From Limnoperna fortunei (taxonomy: Eukaryota > Mollusca > Bivalvia > Mytilida > Modiolidae), in assembly GCA_944474755.1 (NCBI GenBank), contig OX104115.1:37397080-37461079 (forward strand): a DNA stretch of 64,000 bases. Direction: 5' to 3'. A program made the translations under genes and the position numbers. This document shows, one piece after another, positions 1 through 11,116 of the stretch (its first letter is position 1; every line of letters begins with the position of its first letter). A model generated the notes under the pieces. The model did not search any database. It was given only the letters and a program-made list of their open reading frames with translations, and was not told where the DNA came from.

Positions 1-19
1 CATCAGCTGATCGATGGAA

Positions 20-37
20 ATTCCACGTTGGGCGCCA
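20..37 (-). promoter_or_regulatory. Primer-binding site, tRNA-Lys type
   Basis: Read on the minus strand this begins TGGCGCCCAACGTGG. That agrees over its first 15 bases with the primer-binding site complementary to the 3' end of tRNA-Lys used by many LTR elements (known family feature, from memory). It sits two bases inside the end of the LTR at 40, the usual spacing. It would prime minus-strand DNA synthesis of an element whose internal region runs leftward out of the window. Confidence 0.6.
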
Positions 38-39
38 TC

Positions 40-1425
40 TGTAGTATTGTGGAAATAGTTCTGGTTCGATGAAAACACCAAACTAAATAAAGTTCAACAG
101 TTTTATTTTTCACAATCAAATACGTGGGTTAAAATTCCATCTGGGCTACTTGGTTCAGTTAACAAATGATATTAATTATAACCCTGAAAAAGAATAACAA
201 TTTTGAGTCCAGTGGCAATTTAATATAACAATAACACAATATCTTAAAATAAATATTATCTACCAATATACGTTAGCAGAGTTTGTTTACAAACATCTGC
301 ACACCATGTAGTTAAAAATAATAGAGTATATTTAATGCAATTTTCTAGCAATTTCAGCAAAATGATTTCTAAACATTTTGCAACCATGTAGCAATACTTC
401 GTGTTATATTCCGTATTTCTAGAGCAAATACATAAATGCGCTAGGTAATTACATTATGTCAGTTACGAAATTAACTGCGCATGTCACAATTACAAGACAA
501 TATGGAAAATAGATAAAATTACCAAAAAGTACATAAATGTATAATAAAATACAAATAAACATAAATACACAACCTTACCTTACAAGTATTTGCAAAGGCT
601 AAATCCTTGTATAACCAAGTATACGTGTACAATATTCAACTGCTATTAATCAGTGTACATCATCTACCTACAGTACAAATATGAAAATCATAACTACCGT
701 GTAGTTCAAAATAGTGCTACATAAAATACTTTAACTATTAAAACTTTGGTATTTGAAATAGTTTAAGTTCCTAACAATTTACCGATGAATTATCAATAAT
801 CACACAGTTGTTTTAAATTTTATAGTTATTTATAAAATTTAACCTTTTCAGCAATAACTTGCTATATTTAATTAAATAAATAACTTTTAGAATCTTTTTA
901 CCAACTAACTCTCAACACATTCTCACTCCAATCACCCGAATACACAAAGTAATTTATTCCTGCATTTTCACCGTGAACGGGAATTTTAGAATTTGACAAT
1001 TAGAACGTTAGTAAAGACGAAATATAGTACCAACCTCAAAATACTAAATAATACACAGGAAAACCAAAAAGTCTAGTAAACGATGGAGACAATAAATTTA
1101 CGTCTAACCATAATGACCATATCTCTGAAGTCTAATTCCCGCCGAAAACCTAACCCTTGACTTCAAACCAATAGAAAATCAATAACCCGAAACACCTGAG
1201 TAAAATTCACACCCGAGTTAATGTGAGACTACTCCGAGTGTTAAAACACTGTAAATAAATAAAATTAATTACTGGAACAGTAATGTCACTTCAACTGAAA
1301 AACAAGTTGAATAAATCATATTGGTTATACACATGCCAATATTACGTATAACATAAATACTTATACATAAATCATATAGAGTACATACCTACCTATATAC
1401 AAACCTAAAATTTCACCCTATCACA
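40..1425 (-). mobile_element. 5' LTR of a minus-strand LTR retrotransposon
   Basis: The segment starts TGTAG and ends CACA on the + strand, so it has the TG...CA ends of an LTR, and the primer-binding site abuts its left end. The right end falls exactly where the (AAT)n start of the cassette array begins. A minus-strand AATAAA lies near the left end (plus-strand TTTATT around 101-107), where the R/U5 side is expected. No coding potential is seen in its 1.39 kb of AT-rich DNA. It is long for an LTR. gag and pol would lie to the left, outside the window, so the superfamily cannot be told. The right boundary is inferred from sequence ends only, because no second LTR is available for comparison. 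Confidence 0.55.
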
Positions 1426-1432
1426 ATAATAA

Positions 1433-1480
1433 TAAGAAACGGAGTAAAAACAATAAGTCGCCCGACACTTCGTGGCACTA
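1433..1480 (+). repeat. Half stem-loop (left arm only)
   Basis: The leader AAACGGAGTAAAAACAATA is followed by the left arm AAGTCGCC and apical CACTTCGTGG of the type-a stem-loop. The right arm GGCGACTT is missing and cassette D1 begins instead. This is a truncated closing hairpin at a cassette junction. Confidence 0.7.
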
Positions 1481-3085
1481 GTGCTGATTGTGTTGGGATG
1501 CCAACACAGAATGTCTCCCAAACGAACCCCCATTGCCACTATAATCCCCATGGATAGTATTTCATTCAAATCAGTACATTGAAATATGCCTAGAAATCAA
1601 ATTTTGTTGAAATCGGACAAAGTTGACTTTTTCCTGCAGTAAAATGGCCGCCATTTTGAAACCGGAAGTTGGACAAAAAAATTTTAAATAGTGGCACACT
1701 CAGGGTATCATAAGCTACCTGAATACTAAATTTCGTCTAAATCGGATGACGTTTGAATTTTTACATTTTTAGGGGGTGGTGTTCGGATGGCGGCCATTTT
1801 GAAATGTCGGCCGCGTCAAATTTTTTTTTTGCAAAAATGCTCGGGATAGTTAGCTGTATCAGTATACCAATTTTCATTGAAATTGCTTTGGCAATTACTG
1901 AGATCTGACAACGGCCGTCATTTTTTTTCAACGGCGGCCATTTTGAAAATTTCTAAAGTAGATTGCACAACTTCAGGTCACCCTTAACATGTTCCCAAGG
2001 TTTCATTTCGATCGGTTAAAAGATGAGCGAGAAAACGAGCGGACAACATTGCGAGGGGAAAACATTAGAAATATGAAAATAATAATAATAATTAAAATTT
2101 ACGTTTCCCGAAACGTTGAAGTCGCCTCCCGTTCCGCACTTTTGACCGAGTAGAGGGAACTAAAAGTCAAGAGCACAACTTCATAACATGAGCTTTCAGT
2201 TGGCCAAGTTTCATTTCGATCGGTTAAAAGATGAGCGAGAAAACGAGCAAACTTTAAAACGGCCGCCATTTTGAAACCGGAAGTCGGACAAAAATTTTTT
2301 TTGCAAAAATGCTCAGGATAGTTAGCTGTATCAGTATACCAATTTTCATTGAAATTGCTCTGGCCATAACTGAGATCTGACAACGGCCATCATTTTTTTC
2401 AACGGCGGCCATTTTGAAAATTTCTAAAGTAGATTGCACAACTTCAGGTCACCCTTAACATGTTCCCAAGGTTTCATTTCGATCGGTTAAAAGATGAGCG
2501 AGAAAACGAGCGGACAACATTGCGAGGGGAAAACATTAGAAATGAAAATAATAATAATAATTAAAATTTACGTTTCCCGAAACGTTGAAGTCGCCTCCCG
2601 TTCCGCACTTTTGACCGAGTAGAGGGAACTAAAAGTCAAGAGCACAACTTCATAACATGAGCTTTCAGTTGGCCAAGTTTCATTTCGATCGGTTAAAAGA
2701 TGAGCGAGAAAACGAGCAAACTTTAAAACGGCCGCCATTTTGAAACCGGAAGTCGGACAAAAATTTTTTTTGCAAAAATGCTCAGGATAGTTAGCTGTAT
2801 CAGTATACCAATTTTCATTGAAATTGCTCTGGCCATAACTGAGATCTGACAACGGCCATCATTTTTTTCAACGGCGGCCATTTTGAAAATTTCAAAAGTG
2901 GATTGCACAACTTCAGGTCACCCTTAACATGTTCCCAAAGTTTCATCTTGATTGGACATTGGATCTCTGAGAAAATGTGCGGACAAGATTGAACGGAGAG
3001 AAAAAAGAAAGAAAGAAAGAAGAAGAATAATAATAAGAAACCGGACAAAAACAATATGTCTCCCAAAACTTCGTTTGGGAGACAT
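1481..3085 (+). repeat. Cassette D1, composite with A-type body
   Basis: It opens with the hairpin TGTGTTGG-GATG-CCAACACA (1489-1508), followed at once by tag ATGTCTCCCAAACGAAC (1511-1527). The body contains A-type sequence with repeated GGCGGCCATTTTG and GGCCGCCATTTTG boxes. It ends with the conserved phrase TCTCTGAGAAAATGTG then CGGACAAG, a (GAAA)/(GAA) stretch, and a closing stem-loop with arms ATGTCTCCCAAA and TTTGGGAGACAT (3056-3085). The closing stem matches the opening tag. Two shortened A units (2093-3030) sit inside it. It has no coding capacity. Confidence 0.75.
2093..3030 (+). repeat. Tandem pair of short A units, period 469 bp
   Basis: Two nearly identical 469 bp units start at the hairpin ACGTTTCCCGAAACGT (2101 and 2570). 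The second diverges only at its 3' end, where it switches to the D-type ending (TTGATTGGACATTGGATC). Small open frames in them are repeat translations. Confidence 0.85.
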
Positions 3086-3140
3086 AATAAGAAACGGAGT
3101 AAAAACAATAAGTCGCCCGACACTTCGTGGTCGGCGACTT
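3056..3140 (+). repeat. Two closing stem-loops (types c and a)
   Basis: Type c is at 3056-3085: 12 bp stem ATGTCTCCCAAA/TTTGGGAGACAT, loop ACTTCG. Type a is at 3110-3140: arms AAGTCGCC/GGCGACTT and apical stem CAC-TTC-GTG with one extra base on each side. Each is preceded by its own leader, AAACCGGACAAAAACAATA for c and AAACGGAGTAAAAACAATA for a. Confidence 0.9.
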
Positions 3141-3519
3141 AATAATTAAAATTTACGTTTCGCGAAACGTGAAGTCTCCCAAACGAAGTTACTGATAGTC
3201 CTGTGCAGCCTGTGAATCACCTTATATTTGACTTTACAGGTTGCTATTCACCTAGATTTCAAATTCTAATAAAATTGAAAAAAATGGTAAATTTTCAAAT
3301 TTTACTGGTATTCTGTTGACACAGACATGTTTCACCTGTCCCACATGAACGTTTGCCTAAAAGAGAATAACAAAAATAAAGTAAGTGGAGCGTGACGCCA
3401 GGGGCATACATATGAACATTGAAATGCTATTGCAATTGATGTAGACAAATGCTAATATGTAACTGCAGACAACATATCAATGGTCTACCATCAATGCTTC
3501 ATATTAAACAGACACAAGA

Positions 3520-5245
3520 AACAAGAGGCCCTAAGGGTCCTGTATCGCTGACCTGGAATTTTTGCTATCAAGGAGCAATAGCTTATACAACAAGGAGCTG
3601 TTTGACAACTTCGGCCCAATGAAGACTTTTGTAGTGCTTGATGAGCTGAACATTTCAGCAATTGAAAGTTTTTCTCTATCTACTATCGTTCTCAAGTTAC
3701 AGGCAAAAAAAACCCAAAATCGCTATTTTTGACTTTTCAAGAGAGATAACTATTACAAGAAGCAGTCTGACAAAGTCAAACCAATGGAGACTTTTGTAGA
3801 GCTTGATGAGCTGAGCATTTCAGCAAGTAAAAGTTTTTCTTCATCTACTATCGTTCTCAAGTTAAAGGCAAAAAACCCCAAACAATCGCTTTTTTGACAT
3901 TTCAAGAGAGATAACTCCTACAAGGAGCCATATGACAACTTCGAACCATAAAGTATTTTGTGGAGCTTGATGATCTGAACATTTTAGCAATTTAAAGTTT
4001 TTCTCTATCTACTATCGTTCTAAAGTTATAGGCAAACAAGAGGCCCCAGGGGGCCTGTATCGCTCACCTGGAATTTTTGCCATTTTTGCTCATACAAAAA
4101 GTCATATGTCAATTCAACCCAATTAAAATTTTTTTTCATCTACTATTGTTTTCCTGTTCCAGGTGACAAAATAACAATATATCCACAAAAATCGCTATTT
4201 TGGACCATTCAAGAGAGGTAACTCCTACAAGAAGTGGTCTGATAACTTTGACCCAATGGAGACTTTTGTAGAGTTTGATGAGCTAAACATTTTAGCAATT
4301 GCAAGGTTTTCTCTATCTTTTATCGTTCTCAAGTTATAGGCAAAAAACACCAAAAATCGCTATTTTTGACCTTCCAAGGGAGATAACTCCCACAAGGAGC
4401 AATCTGACAACTTTGACCTAATGAAGACTTTTGTAGAGCTTGATGAGCTGAACATTTGAGCAATCGAAAGTTTATCTCTATCTACTATTGTTCTCAAGTC
4501 ATAGGCAAAAAACAACAAAAATAGCTATTTTGGACCTTTCAAGAGAGATAGCTCATAAAAGGAGCCGTCTGACAACTTTGACACAGAAGACTTTTGTAGA
4601 GCTTGATGAGCTGAACATTTTAGCAATTGAAAGTTTTTCTCTATCTACTATTGTTCTCAAGTTATACGCAAAAAACAACAAAAATCGCTATTTTGGACCT
4701 TTCAAGAGAGATAACTCCGACAAGGAGCCGTCTGACAACTTTGACCCAATGGAGACTTTTGTAGAGCTTAATAAGCTAAACATTTTAGCAATGAAAGTTT
4801 TTCTCTAACTACTATCGTTCTCAAGTAACAGGCACAAAACGCCAAAAATCACTATCTCTTTCAAGAGAGATAACTCATACAAGAAGCCGTCTGACAACTT
4901 CGACCCAAAGGAGACTTTTGTATGGCTTTTCATTCTGAACAAGGAAGGTGACTTCAGATTTTTACTATCTATTATAGTTTTTGAGCTATAATGCTCTAAA
5001 GATGGTTTTACCCTATATTCTATTTTTAGCAACAGCGGCCATGTTTTTATGAGCTCAGTTATAATTGAGATAATTTTCAAAGCCAACACCCTAAGGATGC
5101 TTGTGACCAAGTTTGAGCTTAATCCCATTAGTGGTTTCAGAGGAGAAGATTTTTGGAAAATTTAATGGACGACGACGACGACAGACGACGACAGACGCCA
5201 AGTGATGAGATAAGCTCACTTGGACCTTTGGTCCAGATGGGCTAA
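3520..5245 (+). repeat. Nested tandem repeat of CAAGAGGCC...CACCTGG type
   Basis: Two starts are visible (about 3530 and 4026), each with AAGAGGCCC...CCTGTATCGCT and ACCTGG. They are followed by about 170 bp tandem units built on GCTATTTTTGACC, CAAGAGAGATAACTCC, GACTTTTGTAGAGCTTGATG and TTTTTCTCTATCTACTATCG. The end carries (GAC)n at 5167-5195, then AAGCTCACTTGGACC and a GGACC-TTT-GGTCC hairpin. The final CCAGATGGGC is an imperfect inverse of the starting GCTCACCTGG. From memory, repeats with these ends are common in bivalve genomes. It is non-coding, and the two starts with one end suggest nesting or internal duplication. Confidence 0.65.
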
Positions 5246-6430
5246 AAACTCAACAATTATACCTATGTCTTGCCTTGTGCTTCTTTCGTCTCAGACAAAA
5301 ATGGTATGTCATAGGAAAAATCTAAGAGCACCTTTGAACTTGCCATACCATTTTTCCTTGAAAACAAAATTAACCATAGTACAGCTGCATGCCAAAATTC
5401 ATAAATATCCCAATAGGTTGTTAGAAAATGTTTTTTCAAAACAAAAGTAAATATAAAGTAAGTATACTTTTTATTAAACAGACATGTTTATGTACAGTGT
5501 TGTACAAAATGAGTGCTATTATACGCTATACATGTACATATTGACATGGGGCAAAAAGTATATGCTAAATGGAGGACCAGAAAAATGTCAATGTAAACAG
5601 TTCATTTGTAAAAATATCATAAATATTCACCAATTGTTTAGACTAATTTAATATATTAATGGCACAATTTTGTGAAAAAAAAACACAAAATATACAAAAA
5701 AGTCAATAGGGTGGTTGGTATTATCTGTAGGAAAGAAAAATCTTAACAACACTTTATGAATGCTCCCATCTTTGGTAGTGTAATCTGTAAAAGTTTCAAA
5801 TAGGATTGTTTCATGAAGATTTATGACAAATAATATTGGTACGGTTCAAGAAAAAAAAAATTTGAATATGCATTTTTTTCTAGTATTACGAAAATCATTG
5901 GTACGGGCGGAACCATACCAACCGTACTGGTTCCTATGACCATGGTACATATTCCTCCTTAATTATGCCTGTGACCAATTACCCAATTAAATTTGAGGAG
6001 ACTTGTGAGCAATCTCAAACTAAAAGTTTCACAAGGCAGACATAGCCATTATTCTGTCATTTTCGATTTATAAATAAAAAGGGCAATGTGTTACTTACCA
6101 TCATGGATTTGATCTTCAGGATAAAAATTATAAACTGTCTGTCTACCTAGGTGTACAATATTTTAGGTGTGTAGATTTAATTTATGATTTTTATACACTG
6201 ATTAGCAGATGAGTGATTTAATATCATTCAATTTGTCTTATAAGAATAAGAGTATGCTTGGATAAGAGGTTGGAGATGTTAATGTTATATAGATATTTAG
6301 AAAATTAAGGCATGGAACTAACAAATTAATAAAACAGCAACCACTTTTAAATTTTTTTAATTCACAAAACTTTGCAAACATTTTCTTATCATTTTAAGAT
6401 AATATTCTTTGTAACCTGAGAAAAAATAAC
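5246..6430 (+). other. AT-rich stretch, no gene seen
   Basis: This is unique-looking AT-rich sequence within cassette E, also present in copy 2 at about 17070-18270. I find no long frame, RNA gene or clear repeat structure in it. Confidence 0.5.
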
Positions 6431-7445
6431 CAAGCAACTTTAATTACCCAATTGCGTTGAATGCCAACGATGCTGAATTTTTGCAGATTCGGCAACTTTG
6501 GCGAATAAATGTTGTGCTAGGGACAGAGAATATATATCTGGTTTAATGAAGGGGATTTCAACCTTTTTCAAGTTATAATTAAGTTTATAACATTCAAAGG
6601 GCTTAATAATAATAAGAAGGGGAAAACGAAGAAATAGTGTAAGAAAATTCTGATTGCACCATTCAACTCGCCATAACAAATTTACTTTAAGAACCCAATT
6701 TCATTGAATTCCAACGTTGTTGATTTTTTGCCGATTTGGCAACTTCGGCGGCCATTTTACAAAAAATAGCGCGTCATATAAAAATTCTGAGTTGACCATT
6801 GAACTCGACATACTAAATTTACTTTAGGAACCAATTTTCATTGAGTTCCGACAATGTTGAATTTTTGCCGATTTGGCGACTTTGGTGGCCATTTTTAAAA
6901 AAATGGCGGGTCGTATAAAAAATCTGAGCGAACTCGGCATACCAAATTTACTTTTAGAACCTATTTTCGTTGAATTATGACAATGTTGAATTTTTGCCCA
7001 TTTGGCAACTTTGTCGGCCATTTTACAAAAAATGGCGCGTTGTATAAAAATTCTGAGTTGACCATTGGACTCGGCATACCAAATTTACTGTTAAAACCCA
7101 TTTTCGTTGAAATCCGACAAACTTGAATTTTTGGCGATTCGGCGGCCATTTTGAAAATGGCGGCCGGTTCGCGCGCGATTTTTTGCCAAAAATAAATCAA
7201 GACCACTATGCTGAACCTACATACCAAGTTTCATCGAAATCCATCTGGCGGTTCTCCGGGAACTGCATTTTGGCGGGAAAATTTAAATGGCGGCCATTTT
7301 GAAAGTGGCGGCCATCTTGGAAATTCCGAAAGATGATTGCACATCTAGCCAATAGGGTCTAACATCCTACCAAGTTTCAAATTGATCCCATTTACGGTTT
7401 CTGAGAAAAGTGTCGGAAATCTCTACGGGGAAACCAGAAGAAGAA
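6431..7445 (+). repeat. Tandem about 150 bp units ending cassette E
   Basis: Units contain CATTGAATTCCGACAATG, GATTTGGCGACTTTGG, GGCCATTTTnAAAAAATGGC and TAAAAATTCTGAGTTGACC. Copy 1 has one more unit (about 6900-7070) than copy 2, so copy number changed after the duplication. The unit wording (query phrase, GGCCATTTT box) is like that of cassettes A-C. Confidence 0.75.
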
Positions 7446-7450
7446 TAATA

Positions 7451-8245
7451 ATAATTAAAATTTATGTTTCCCGAAACGTTGAAGTCGCCTCCCGTTCCGC
7501 ACTTTTGACCGAGTAGAGGGAACAAAAAGTCAAGAGCAGAACTTCATAACATGAGCTTTCAGTTGGCCAAGTTTCATTTCGATCGGTTAAAAGATGAGCG
7601 AGAAAACGAGCAAACTTTAAAACGGCCGCCAATTTGAAATCGGAAGTCGGACAAAAATTTTTTTTTGCAAAAATGCACAGGATAGTTAGCTGTATCAGTA
7701 TCCCAATTTTCATAGAAATTGCTCTGGCCATAACTGAGATCTGACAACGGCCGCCATTTTCTAAAACTTTAAAACGGCCGCCATTTTGAAACCGGAAGTC
7801 GGACAAAAATTTTGAAAATAGTGGCACACTCAGGGTATCATAAGCTACCTGTATACCAAATTTCGTTTAAATCGGATGACGTATAAATTTTTACATTTTT
7901 AGGGGGGTGGTGTTCGGATGGCGGCCATTTTGAAATGTCGGCCGCGTCAAATTTTTTTTTTGCAAAAATGCTCGGGATAGGAGCTGTATCAGTATACCAA
8001 TTTTCATTGAAATTGCTTTGGCAATTACTGAGATCTGACAACGGCCGTCATTTTTTTTCAACGGCGGCCATTTTGAAAATGGCGGACATTTTGAAAATTT
8101 CAAAAGTGGATTGCACAACTTCAGGTCACCCTTATTATTTTCCCAAAGTTTCATTTCGATCGGTTAAAAGATGAGCGAGAAAACGAGCGGACAACATTGC
8201 GAGGGGAAAAAGGAAAACATAAGAAATATGAAAATAATAATAATA
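7451..8245 (+). repeat. Cassette A, full-length copy (A3)
   Basis: This is a typical A cassette. It has the opening palindrome ACGTTTCCCGAAACGT, tag AAGTCGCC, then CTCCCGTTCCGCACTTTTG and a first copy of the phrase AAGTTTCATTTCGATCGG. Next come three GGCCGCCATTTT-like boxes, GGGGGGTGGTGTTCGGATGG, and a GGCCGTCATTTT and GGCGGCCATTTTG pair. A second copy of the phrase follows, then GAGCGGACAACATTGCGAGG and (AAT)n. No coding capacity is supported. Minus-strand frames of 60-120 codons recur in every copy because the copies are near-identical. Confidence 0.85.
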
Positions 8246-8600
8246 ATTAAAATTTACGTTTCCCGAAACGTTGAAGTCGCCTCCCGTTCCGCACTTTTGA
8301 CCGAGTAGAGGGAACTTTGCAGTTATAAGCTTTAAAAATGTTAAAACTTACTCTACAACCGTACCAAATTTCAAAACTTTTCATCGAGCGGTTTTCCCGA
8401 TATAAGCGATGTCCTAAATTATGACCCTCCAACTTTGAATGGCAACTGTGTCGCGTGCGGAGGGTATCGGTGAAAACGAAAAGTCAAGAGCACAGTTTCA
8501 TAACAAGAGCTTTCAGTTGGCCAAGTTTCATTTCGATCGGTTAAAAGATGAGCGAGAAAACGAGCGGACAACATCGACACTTCGTGGTCGGCGACTTAAC
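8246..8600 (+). repeat. Aberrant A copy ending in half stem-loop
   Basis: It starts as an A cassette, then carries about 160 bp not seen in other A copies (around 8315-8475). It returns to the A phrase and ends in CGACACTTCGTGGTCGGCGACTT-type sequence (about 8575-8599) lacking the left arm. It is the mirror image of the half hairpin at 1433-1480. Confidence 0.65.
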
Positions 8601-9278
8601 TAGTGATGATTGTGTTGGGATGCCAACACAGAATGTCTCCCAAACGAACCCCCATTGCCACTATAATCCCCATGGATAGTATTTCATTCAAATCAGTACA
8701 TTAAAATATGCCTAGAAATCAAATTTTGTTGAAATCGGACAAAGTTGACTTTTTCCTGCAGTAAAATGGCCGCCATTTTGAAACCGGAAGTCGGACAAAA
8801 AAATTTTGAATAGTGTCACACTCAGGGTATCACAAGTTACCTGAATACCAAGTTTCGTCTAAATCGGATGACGTTTAAATTTTTACATTTTTAGGGGGGT
8901 GGTGTTCGGATGGCGGCCATTTTTAAATGTCGGCCGCGTCAAATTTGTTTTTGCAAAAATGCTCGGGATAGTTAGCTGTATCAGTATACTAATTTTCATT
9001 GAAATTGCTTTGGCAATTACTGAGATCTGACAACGGCCGTCATTTTTTTTTCAACGGCGGCCATTTTGAAAATGGCGGCCATTTTGAAAATTTCAAAAGT
9101 CGATTGCACAACTTCAGGTCACCCTTAACATGTTCCCAAAGTTTCATCTTGATTGGACATTGCATCTCTGAGAAAATGTGCGGACAAGATTGAACGGAAA
9201 GAAAAAAGAAAGAAGAAGAATAATAATAAGAAACCGGACAAAAACAATATGTCTCCCAAAACTTCGTTTGGGAGACAT
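8601..9278 (+). repeat. Cassette D2 with closing stem-loop c
   Basis: The opening hairpin TGTGTTGG/CCAACACA is at 8611-8630 and tag ATGTCTCCCAAACGAAC at 8633-8649. The body is A-like. The closing stem-loop is at 9249-9278 with arms ATGTCTCCCAAA/TTTGGGAGACAT. The right arm with its loop, CTTCGTTTGGGAGACAT, is the reverse complement of the first 16 bases of the tag. Confidence 0.8.
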
Positions 9279-9280
9279 AA

Positions 9281-10324
9281 CAAGTGCTGATTGTGATTGC
9301 AAGCAAGTCACAAAAAAATCCCCTCCCGTGCCCACTTTTGTCACAATTCGGACAACTTTTCAATTTTCGCACTTTGGCGGCCATTTTGAATATGGCGGCC
9401 ATCTTGGACTTTGGCAGCCATCTTGGATTTGTTCGACATGTTGTTCGTAATATCAATATTGACCTAAATGCCAATTTTTGTTGAAATCAGACAACTTTTC
9501 AATATTTCGCACTTTGGCAGCCATTTTGAATATGACAGCCATCTTGGATTTGTTCGAAAGTGTCGCCATGTTGTTCGTAATATCAATATTGACCTAAATG
9601 CCAATTTTCGTTGAAATCGGACAACTTTTCAATTTTCGCACTTTGGCGGCCATTTTGAATATGGCGGCCATCTTGGACTTTGGCGGCCATCTTGGATTTG
9701 TTCAAACATGTCACCATGTTGTTCGTAATATCAATATTCACCTAAATGCCAATTTTCGTTGAAATCGGACAACTTTTCAATTTTCGCACTTTGGAGGCCA
9801 TTTTGAATATGGCGGCCATCTTGGACTTTGGCGGCCATCTTTGATTTGTTCGAACATGTCACCATGTTGTTCGTAATATCAATATTGACCTAAATGCCAA
9901 TTTTCGTTGAAATCGGACAACTTTTCAATTTTCGCACTTTGGCAGCCATTTTGAATATGGTGGCCATCTTGGATTTTTCGGAAAATGGTCCCATATTGTC
10001 CGGGACCTTAATATTGACCTATAAACCTATTTTGCTTCATATCCATATTGTTTGTGATTTTTTATGATTAATTTTGTATTTTTTTCAAATTCAAAATGGC
10101 CGCCAATCCAAGATGGCCGCCATTTTCAAAATTTCGAAATCGGAAACAACATTTCCTAGTGGTGACCTATCTTTCTGGTAAGTTTCATTGACCTATGTGT
10201 TTTCGTCTTTGAGAAATCATACGGACAAAGTTAGGTCCAGAAGAAGAAGAAGAAGAAGAAGAAGAAGAATAATAAGAAACGGTGCAAAAACAATAAATCC
10301 CCGACACTTCGTGGTCGGGGATTT
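9281..10324 (+). repeat. Cassette B1
   Basis: It opens AAGTGCTGATTGTG. The hairpin is TGTGATTGC-AA-GCAA-G-TCACA (9292-9312) and the tag AAATCCCC (9316-9323). Four tandem units of about 130-150 bp follow, each ending CGTAATATCAATATT. They contain GCACTTTGGCGGCCATTTTG and GGCGGCCATCTTGG boxes. The end is AAGTTTCATTGACC, TCTTTGAGAAATC, CGGACAAAGTTAGGTCC, (GAA)n, (TAA)n, and a closing stem-loop AAATCCCC/GGGGATTT at 10295-10324. Tag and closing arm agree. Non-coding. Confidence 0.85.
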
Positions 10325-11116
10325 AATAATAATAATTAAAATTTACGTTTCCCGAAACGTTGAAGTCGCCTCCCGTTCCGCACTTTTGACCGAGTAGAGG
10401 GAACTAAAAGTCAAGAGCACAACTTCATAACATGAGCTTTCAGTTGGCCAAGTTTCATTTCGATCGGTTAAAAGATGAGCGAGAAAACGAGCAAACTTTA
10501 AAACGGCCGCCATTTTGAAACCGGAAGTCGCACAAAAATTTTTTTTTGCAAAAATGCTCAGGATAGTTAGCTATATCAGTATACCAATTTTCATTGAAAT
10601 TGCTCTGGCCATAACTGAGATCTGACAACGGCCGCCATTTTGTAAAACTTTAAAACGGCCGCCATTTTGAAACCGGAAGTTTGACATAAATTTTGAAAAT
10701 AGTGGCACACTCAAGGTATCATAAGCTACCTGTATACCAAATTTCGTTTAAATCGGATGACGTTTGAATTTTTACAGTTTTAGGGGGGTGGTGTTCGGAT
10801 GGCGGCCATTTTGAAATGTCGGCCGCGTCAAATTTTTTGTTGCAAAAATGCTCGGGATAGTTAGCTGTACCAGTATACCAATTTTCATTGAAATTGCTTT
10901 GGCAATTACTGAGATCTGACAACGGCCGTCATTTTTTTCAACGGCGGCCATTTTGAAAATGGCGGCCATTTTGAAAATTTCAAAAGTGGATTGCACAACT
11001 TCAGGTCACCCTTAACATGTTCCCAAAGTTTCATTTCGATCGGTTAAAAGATGAGCGAGAAAACGAGCGGACAACATTGCGAGGGGAAAACATAAGAAAT
11101 ATGAAAATAATAATAA
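10325..11116 (+). repeat. Cassette A (A6)
   Basis: This is a full A cassette ending in GAAAATAATAATAATAA with no closing stem-loop. Cassette B2 begins directly in its microsatellite tail. Confidence 0.8.

Larger units (their letters stand above)
3143..7445 (+). repeat. Cassette E, copy 1 (long duplication)
   Basis: It opens with the perfect 16-base palindrome ACGTTTCGCGAAACGT (3155-3170) and tag AAGTCTCCCAAACGAAG (3172-3188). It ends with the conserved 3' phrase (AAGTTTCAAATTGATCCC, then TCTGAGAAAAGTGTCGGAAA) and (GAA)n(TAA)n, with no closing stem-loop. The body holds a nested CAAGAGGCC-type repeat (3520-5245), an AT-rich stretch and tandem 150 bp units. A near-identical second copy lies at 14963-19150. 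No gene is recognised; the small frames inside are not conserved proteins. Confidence 0.85.

Noticed and set aside
2101..2200. Hammerhead ribozyme near the cassette start
   Set aside because: I looked for the CTGATGA and GAAA core in register around three stems and did not find it.
10295..10330. Helitron 3' end (hairpin followed by CTRR, A^T insertion)
   Set aside because: The hairpin is followed by TTAATAAT with no CTRR, the 5' ends are not TC, and there is no Rep/helicase. AT-rich flanks alone are not enough.
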